Shown: positions 58,550 through 64,000 of the stretch, piece by piece
Numbering within the stretch: the first letter of the stretch is position 1
Layout of the letters: the number at the start of each line of letters is the position of its first letter
DNA from: Vanrija pseudolonga
Lineage: Eukaryota; Basidiomycota; Tremellomycetes; Trichosporonales; Trichosporonaceae
Reading direction: 5' to 3'
Assembly (NCBI RefSeq): GCF_020906515.1
Contig: NC_085849.1
Span: 2,046,001-2,110,000, forward strand
DNA length: 64,000 nucleotides
Notes under the pieces: generated by a model
The model's input: the letters and a program-made list of their open reading frames with translations, nothing else
Told to the model about the DNA's origin: nothing
Database searches by the model: none
Position numbers and translations under genes: made by a program

Positions 58550-59391
58550 ATGGCCTTCTCGGACGAGACCAAGGACCGCGTCAACGCCGCTATTGGGTGG
58601 GTATGGTGTGGGCCTGCTGTGGGGATACTGCTGACATGCACAGCATCGCCAAGGTGAGCTGTGTTCCGGGTGCTGCGCGGGTGTCGTCTCTCTCTTCGGC
58701 CTCTCGATCCCGCCTGCCTGCCGGCCGGCCTTCGTCATCTTTCCGTCTCGCACTGTGCTTGCGCTGTACTGCGTGCACGACGGAGTGAGACGTTCCCGAA
58801 CAAGGCTTTGCGGGGCGTAAGGCTCGTGTCCCGCACACAAGGACACCTCCGTCATACCCCGCCCGGTCGCTGTCCTACTCCAACCTCAACATCTCACACC
58901 GTCACCCCCTCGCATGCCGCTACGATCATCTCCTGGCCTCAGTCGCTGCCTTGAGCACGAGCAGGACCAACGAACTTAGCATGCGAGGGAATGTGGCGGT
59001 GTGGCACCCGCCCCCCACCCGACCCCACCACCCCTCCTCGACCTCCTCGACCATCCCCCAACCTCTCCCCCTCCTCCTCACGCGCCTGACCATCGCTAAC
59101 GTGCAGACTGTCATCACCGTGGGGTGGATTCCGTTCATCATCTTCGTCGGTTACCGCAACTCCAGCCCTCAGCCGTCGCTTATCAAGTGAGTAGAGAGCG
59201 GTGGGAGGTCGAGGGGAGGTTTGGGGGAGGTTTGGGGGCGATTCTGGCTCTTTTCCCTTCACAGTGGCACCAGAATGCCTGTGTGGCGTCTTGTGTGACG
59301 CCCCTGTCTTTGCAAGACCCCGTTGGATACCGATACTCGTGCTGGGAGGACAGTACTGACCCGCCGCAGGCTCATCACCCCTCTTGCTTAA
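58550..59391 (+). CDS. TOM7: Tom7, small subunit of the mitochondrial import pore
   Basis: Four exons (58550-58596, 58644-58653, 59107-59186, 59370-59391) encode only 52 residues: MAFSDETKDRVNAAIG, IAK, then TVITVGWIPFIIFVGYRNS, SPQPSLIK and LITPLA. The single tail-anchor helix with the conserved GWIPF..F.GY and the PQPSLIKLI.PLA end are the Tom7 family mark. Tom7 sits in the outer membrane and tunes assembly and stability of the TOM complex. Exon 2 is ten nucleotides. Intron 2 is 453 bp and intron 3 is 183 bp, so introns far outweigh coding sequence; intron 2 is the longest intron found in the window. I saw no snoRNA C/D boxes in it. Confidence 0.9.
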
Positions 59392-59615
59392 TCTGCGGAG
59401 CCGGACAGCAGGTGAGCTAGAGGCACCGCGCCGTCAGCTGATCATCAGTGTACGATATAACACCTCTCATGCACGCATAGAACGAGAATTCATGGGCCGG
59501 CTACTGATGGGATGTGGATGTGTTTGGGAGATGATGCTGATATGGGGCTACACGGAGATACTTGAGTCGGCGGTCGTTACGGGCGATCTCGGCGGTGCGA
59601 GAATCCCGACGCCAT

Positions 59616-59987
59616 CTACATGATGATCTGGATATCGTCGTCCTCATCGTCGTCATCGTCCGACTCGTCGGCATCATACGCCGAGTCGCTCATCTCGACG
59701 TCCTCGCACGACGGCGAGGGCGAGGCGGGCTGTTGGTCGCCGTCAGCGTACACACACACACACACAGACACAGCTTTCGCGCCTCGCACACTCACCTCGG
59801 GTGCGGCCGCGGCCATGCGGCGCGGGGTACGCACGGCGCGCTGGGCCGGCGCGGACGCCGCAGCACCGGCTACGATCGCGCCGAGCGGGATGCCCTCGAC
59901 GTGCGTGTCGGGGCGCTTGCGCTTACCCCCCGTCTTGGTGTCGACGAGGTCGGCGAGGGTGGTGGTGGGCTTGGTGTAGGCAGACAT
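59616..59987 (-). CDS. small protein with acidic tail, unknown function
   Basis: The frame is open over 123 codons, but a canonical 66-bp intron (59795-59730, GTGAGT donor, CTGAC branch, CAACAG acceptor) lies inside it and contains no stop. Splicing yields 101 residues from exons 59987-59796 and 59729-59616. The head holds a basic cluster GGKRKRPD that could be a nuclear signal. The tail is very acidic (DESDDDDDEDDDIQIIM). The intron contains a CA dinucleotide repeat. I do not recognise the family; acidic tails of this kind occur in histone and ribosome chaperones, but that is only analogy. Confidence 0.6.
   Translation of the reverse strand: MSAYTKPTTTLADLVDTKTGGKRKRPDTHVEGIPLGAIVAGAAASAPAQRAVRTPRRMAAAAPEVSVRGAKAVSVCVCVYADGDQQPASPSPSCEDVEMSDSAYDADESDDDDDEDDDIQIIM
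59750..59766 (+). repeat. CA dinucleotide repeat within an intron
   Basis: About eight CA units lie in the 66-bp intron of the acidic-tail gene. Length changes of two bases here would shift the frame of any unspliced transcript. Confidence 0.75.
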
Positions 59988-60660
59988 GGTTGTGGTGTGG
60001 TGTGGGTGTGTTGTGCTTTTGGTGTTGGCTTGTGCAAGACGAGCAGGCAGTGTGGGGATACAGACAGTGCATCAGCACGATTTATATATGTTGGGGACGG
60101 AAGCCGAAGCTTGCAGGCCCACGACCATCACCGGTTGCGTCCAGCAGCAGCCAGCCTTCGCGGCCCCATCAACTAGACGTCGACGCCGCGCCGATCCGAA
60201 GCAAGCAGCAAACACATCTTCGCACCGTTGCGTCGTCGTTGCCCATCTATCTCTCCCCGTGGCTTTGTGCGCATGCGTCGCGCGTCGCGCGCGTGCACTG
60301 CAGGGGGTGGCGTTTGCGGGTGTCGCAGGTTACAATGGGGCCGCGGTGACGGTACATGCTTGTAGTTAGGGGCGAGAGTGTCCCTCCGGCACGCATCGCT
60401 GTCTGCATTGTACATACATCTGCACTGCTGCATGTCGCGTCGTTGTCGGTGCTGACGCACCGCGGCGTCGGCGTCGGCCACACTCGCCGCTGCGAGCCAC
60501 ATGGGGCGCCGCCAGAGCCGGCTAATACGACCGACGTCTGTCCCAATTACGACATTTCGCAGCGGCTCGCACCAACAACCAAACAACACCACAACACCAT
60601 CTCGCGCCGCCCCGACAGACCGCGGTCTGTCGCCCTCGCTCGTCGCCCACACCCAACACC
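59988..60660. promoter_or_regulatory. divergent intergenic, acidic-tail gene / LRR-hydrolase
   Basis: A 673-bp spacer between divergent starts, holding both promoters. The last 80 bases before the ATG at 60661 are C/A-rich leader. No distinct site or RNA was recognised. Confidence 0.5.
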
Positions 60661-62989
60661 ATGTCACGCATCCGCGAGCAGCTCGCCGCCAAGCGCGCCG
60701 AAGTGCGCAATTCGCCTGCGAGGCCGGTCCGCGGCGCGCCGCCGCGCGCCGAGGCGCTCGAGGAGGCTACCGTCGAGAGCCAGGTGTCGAGAGCAAGGCG
60801 GACAGGTGAGCGCGGCGTGGCAGCGTCGCAGCGACAATACTAACCCCCGCGGTAGGCAAGCTAGACATCTCCAACCTCGACCTCGACGCGATCCCGCCCC
60901 TCGTCTACACCGACCTGCTCGGCCTGCGCGCCGCCGACCTGTCGCGCCCGCCAAAGGCCGAAGTGGTGCCCAAGGCGCCGCTCACCCCGCTTTCGAAGAG
61001 CTTTGCGCACCTCGACCTCGACAACGACAATGTCCACGACGTGTTTGGCACGCCCGAGCCCAAGCGGCCATGGAGCGAGCCCGAGGAGCTGGTCGCGTTC
61101 CGCGCCGTCGACAACCTGCTTGCCGAGGTCGAGGTCGAGCTCGGTTTCTTTGGCGGGCTGAAGACGCTCGACGTGGGTTCGTTGCTGGGGGTAGTATGCT
61201 GACGGGACAGCTCCGCGGAAACAGGCTCACGGCGCTGCCGGACGCGCTGGCCGACCTGCTCCGCTTGACGTACATTGACGTGTCGTGAGTTGAGCCACGG
61301 CGTGCTCGTCCGAGCCCGCGGCGAACAGCGATCGTACTAACGCACAGACACAACGCCCTCACGGCCCTGCCCCCCGCGCTGCTGCTGCTCCCCGAGCTCG
61401 AATCCCTCAACGCGTCGCACAACGCTATCAACACGATCGACCTCACGCACCCCGTCAAGCCGTCCGAGGAGGGGCTGTCGTACGGCACCGGCTTCCTCGT
61501 CACACGGTTCGAGCGGCAGCAGAAGATGCCCAAGGCGCCGCTGCCGGCACTGCGTAACCTCAACCTCGCGCACAACGCCCTCAGCAACAAGGACATTGCT
61601 GGCCTCGCCGGCGCGGGCCCGCTCAAGCTCCGGACCCTCAACCTCGGGTTCAACAAGCTCAAGGGCACGCTCGACGGCAACAAGGGCCTCAGCGCCGCGC
61701 GCCTCCCCGAGCTCTACTCGCTCGTGCTGGGCGGCAACGTCGCCCTCGACGGCATTGACGGCGACGTCGCGCCCACCGCCGATATCGACCACGAGGGATG
61801 TACCTGGGGAGCAGGCAGCACGGGGGGTACACCCCGCGGCTCGCCCGTCAAGCAGGCGCGCGCGCCGACCGCGTCGCCCGCCAAGGCAGGCGCATATGTC
61901 TCCGACTCGGCAGGCGGCCCGACCGACAGCCCAGACCCGACAGTCACGCTCACGTTCGTGACGCACCCCGCGCCGACGTTTGACGCCGACCCGCTGGCAG
62001 TCGAGATGGACGTGTACCTTCCCCCCTCGGCGGCCTCGTCGCCCGACAAGCCGCACCCGGTTGTTGTGTGGTGGCACGGCGGCGGCCTCCTCCAGGGCAA
62101 CAAGGAGAACCTGCCCCCTCATCTGCGCCGGCTGCCGGCGCGTGCCCTCGGCCCGAACGGCGAGCACGCGATTGTCGTGTCGCCAAACTACCGCCTCGCG
62201 CCGCAGGCTCCCATCCTTGACATCCTCGCTGACGCCGACTCGGCGCTCGCCTTCATCCGCCACAAGCTGAGCGCCGCTCTCGCTGCAAAGGGGTACGCGG
62301 CGCGCGCTGACCCCGAGCGTGTGGTCACGTCGGGCGGCAGCGCAGGCGGCTACCTCGCGCTGATCACTGCCCTGCCGGTGCCCAAGACGGCGGGCGACGC
62401 CGACGTCGGAGGGTACCGCGGTGCGACGGCCAACCGCGCCGTCAACCCCAGTGGCGAGTGGCAGCCGCGCGGCACGGCGCCATTCTACCCCATCACCGAC
62501 CTGACCGACAAGTTCTGGGCGACAAAGACGGACCCCGTGCCGTGGTGGGGCAAGTCGGTGCCCGATGCCTCGGCCCAGCCGCACCTCAAGCTCCGCGACC
62601 CGCCCATCACGACGGCAGTGTCGGGCGGCCCGAGGTCGATTCTGTACATGTACATGCTGCAGCACGCCCTGTTCCCCCAGCTGCTGTTCATGAACCAGCG
62701 CTCGCTCGGGTCCGGGCTCGACGGCTTCCGCCCCAGCGCCGACACGCTGAGCATCACGCACCGCCTCGACCTCATCGCCAAGGCCGAGGTGGCACACCCG
62801 CCCATCTACCTCGTCTACGGCACCCTCGACGACAAGGTGCAGCCGTTCGAGGACACGGTCGCCGCGCTCGAGCGCACAAAGGGTCCGTACGAGGTCGAGG
62901 TGCTCGAGGGCGCCGACCACGCATACGACGAGGACCCAGAGGAGCAGGCCGTCGGCTTTGTCGCGTGGCTCGAGGCAACGCTGTTTTAG
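60661..62989 (+). CDS. LRR protein fused to an HSL-type alpha/beta hydrolase, 725 aa
   Basis: Four exons (60661-60805, 60856-61172, 61211-61284, 61348-62989). Residues 1-50 are basic. Leucine-rich repeats run from about 50 to 330: GKLDISNLDLDAIP, LRGNRLTALPDALADLLRL, YIDVSHNALTALPPALLLL, LRNLNLAHNALSN and LRTLNLGFNKLKGTL. A Pro/Ala/Ser linker follows (~335-385). From ~385 comes an alpha/beta hydrolase of the hormone-sensitive-lipase/esterase type. It has oxyanion motif HGGG at 422-425, nucleophile Ser510 in GGSAGG, a likely acid Asp673 (YGTLDD) and His703 (GADHAY). All catalytic parts are present, so an active carboxylesterase or lipase is expected; substrate is unknown. Most LRRs and the whole hydrolase lie in one uninterrupted exon, which supports a real fusion. 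Start at 60661 has a leader just upstream and no competing ATG. Confidence 0.85.
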
Positions 62990-63250
62990 GCAGCACCAGG
63001 CGCGCCAAGCGGCTGCTGGCACTAGCGGCGCACGCGCACATCTTTGGTACTTATTCTGGGCTCTGGCATGAATCGGAGTAATCTTTATCGCGGAATGCAA
63101 GCGGCAACCAACAGGATCGACATGTAGTCCATGTGTGCACGATACCACGGCTTTGTACAACAGTTACTGCTACAGGTTCACTGACAACGCGCCAAGATAT
63201 GGCTAGGAGTAGTGAACAATAAAACAAACCAAATATGCGCGCTGTACCAC

Positions 63251-64000
63251 TTAGGTCCTCAGACGCTTGCGTGGGTCATCGATGGGCAATCCGGTGCGCA
63301 TATCGCGAGGACGCTTGCCGCCGCCCATGGGGTCCATGGGGCCGTTCGAGTAGTCGACGTTGTAGGGCATGTTGTTCGACTGGGGCGGGAGCATGCCCTG
63401 CTGCGAGAGGCTGCCGCGTCCGACACCGCCGTTGCCGCCGCCGCCGCCCGAGAGGGCCCAAACGAGGTCCTCCTCTGGTGGGGTCGACACCGTGCCGTTG
63501 GGCTGGGGTATCTCGTCGGCCGGGGCCGTGGGCCAGACAAAGTCGTTCCACGAGTTGGAGCCGCCGGAACCCGACCCACTGGCCGAGTTGCTGGTCGGTG
63601 CGATGCCATTGCCGCCAAGCATGTCGCGCAGGAACGAGTGGTTGCCGGTCCTCGATGTGAGCTCGTAAAGCTGCTGGTGCTGCTTCTCGAGGAGCTGGCG
63701 CTTCTGTTCATGGTGGGCCTGCTGAATCTGCAGCCACGCGTACGTCGTCAGAGCCTGGTTGTGGCCTCCTTCCCATGGGTTTCCGAGGCCAGAGGAAAGG
63801 CCTCCGACACCGAGGGGCGAGCCACTCACGCCTGGGGTAGGAAGGTAGGATGACCCGCCGGCCTGTCCGGGGAAGGGGTATCCGCCCGAACCGCCAAAGC
63901 CCTGCGCACCGCCGCCGTTGCGAGCGTACCAAGACGCCTGCTGCTGCTGCTGCTGGTGGAGACCGAGAGCATATGATAAGCCAGCGGACGACTGAGGTTG
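63251..64000 (-). CDS. Gln/Gly/Asn-rich protein, C-terminal 249 residues
   Basis: The frame is open from the window end (64000) to the stop at 63251, so the N-terminus lies outside. The visible part is low complexity: a polyglutamine run of six, Gly/Ser stretches, and a helix-prone AYAWLQ-like segment (TTYAWLQIQQAHHEQKRQL). It ends with a basic tail KRPRDMRTGLPIDDPRKRLRT-like, which could be a nuclear signal. Such Q/N-rich basic proteins are often transcription or RNA regulators. No DNA-binding domain is in view, so I give no family. A GTGAGT inside the frame near 63828 could be a donor, but the frame continues without a stop. Confidence 0.6.
   Translation of the reverse strand, partial: QPQSSAGLSYALGLHQQQQQQASWYARNGGGAQGFGGSGGYPFPGQAGGSSYLPTPGVSGSPLGVGGLSSGLGNPWEGGHNQALTTYAWLQIQQAHHEQKRQLLEKQHQQLYELTSRTGNHSFLRDMLGGNGIAPTSNSASGSGSGGSNSWNDFVWPTAPADEIPQPNGTVSTPPEEDLVWALSGGGGGNGGVGRGSLSQQGMLPPQSNNMPYNVDYSNGPMDPMGGGKRPRDMRTGLPIDDPRKRLRT

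Noticed and set aside
58654-59106. possible snoRNA in the long TOM7 intron
   Set aside because: No paired C (TGATGA) and D (CTGA) boxes with a closing stem, and no H/ACA arrangement, could be found.
61337-63160. 607-codon minus-strand open frame across the LRR-hydrolase gene
   Set aside because: Although long, it is antisense to clear LRR and hydrolase motifs and is Arg/Val/Gly/Glu-rich, as expected of a shadow.

Overview
The window looks like nuclear DNA of a GC-rich basidiomycete yeast, most likely a tremellomycete of the Trichosporonales type. The evidence is structural. Genes carry many short introns of about 35-130 bp, with GTGAGT or GTGCGT donors, a CTAAC/CTGAC branch site and a CAG/TAG acceptor close behind it. 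Coding third positions are strongly GC-rich, and the gene set is plainly fungal (Med16, Zn2Cys6 and bZIP regulators, Dot1, Tan1, Tom7, Yor1-type ABC transporter, fungal FUSC/DUF2421 transporter). The placement is inference; no ribosomal or barcode sequence is present. I assembled exons by hand from splice signals and reading frame, so every model is a prediction.

Layout. Bases 1-14,924 hold regulators and a membrane-trafficking gene: Med16 (-, cut by the window start), a bZIP-like factor (-), a small coiled-coil protein (+), a 957-aa Zn2Cys6 factor (+) and a Bzz1-type F-BAR/C1/SH3 protein (+). Bases 16,687-22,025 encode a 1,520-residue ABC-C transporter with seven exons. A 3.3-kb convergent spacer leads to a Pcl-type cyclin (-, 25,354-26,546). 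An unusually long stretch of about 8.5 kb (26,547-35,069) follows, in which I find no convincing gene.

From 35,070 the DNA is gene-dense: mitochondrial ribosomal protein uS9m (-), BolA/Fra2 (+), Dot1 histone methyltransferase (-), Tan1 tRNA acetylation factor (-), mitochondrial ornithine carrier Ort1/Arg11 (+), a 1,124-aa Ser/Pro-rich protein with four copies of a short RR..KL...G motif (+), a 16-exon FUSC/DUF2421 membrane protein (-), tRNA-Gln(CUG) (+), a small GPI-type wall protein (-), a Yar1-like ankyrin protein (-), mitochondrial aspartate aminotransferase (+), Tom7 (+), a small acidic-tailed protein (-), an LRR/alpha-beta-hydrolase fusion (+), and the C-terminal part of a Gln/Gly-rich protein (-) cut by the window end.

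No metabolic cluster is evident. Several neighbours serve mitochondria (uS9m, Ort1, Aat, Tom7, and BolA in iron-sulfur handling), but they are interleaved with unrelated genes. The most notable observations are the LRR-esterase fusion, two look-alike hairpin introns inside the ABC gene that resemble introner-type copies, several tiny exons (6, 10, 21 and 24 nt), in-frame stop-free introns, a perfect paired-GATA palindrome in the spacer before the Zn2Cys6 gene, and the large gene-free block. No retroelement, DNA transposon or CRISPR array was recognised.
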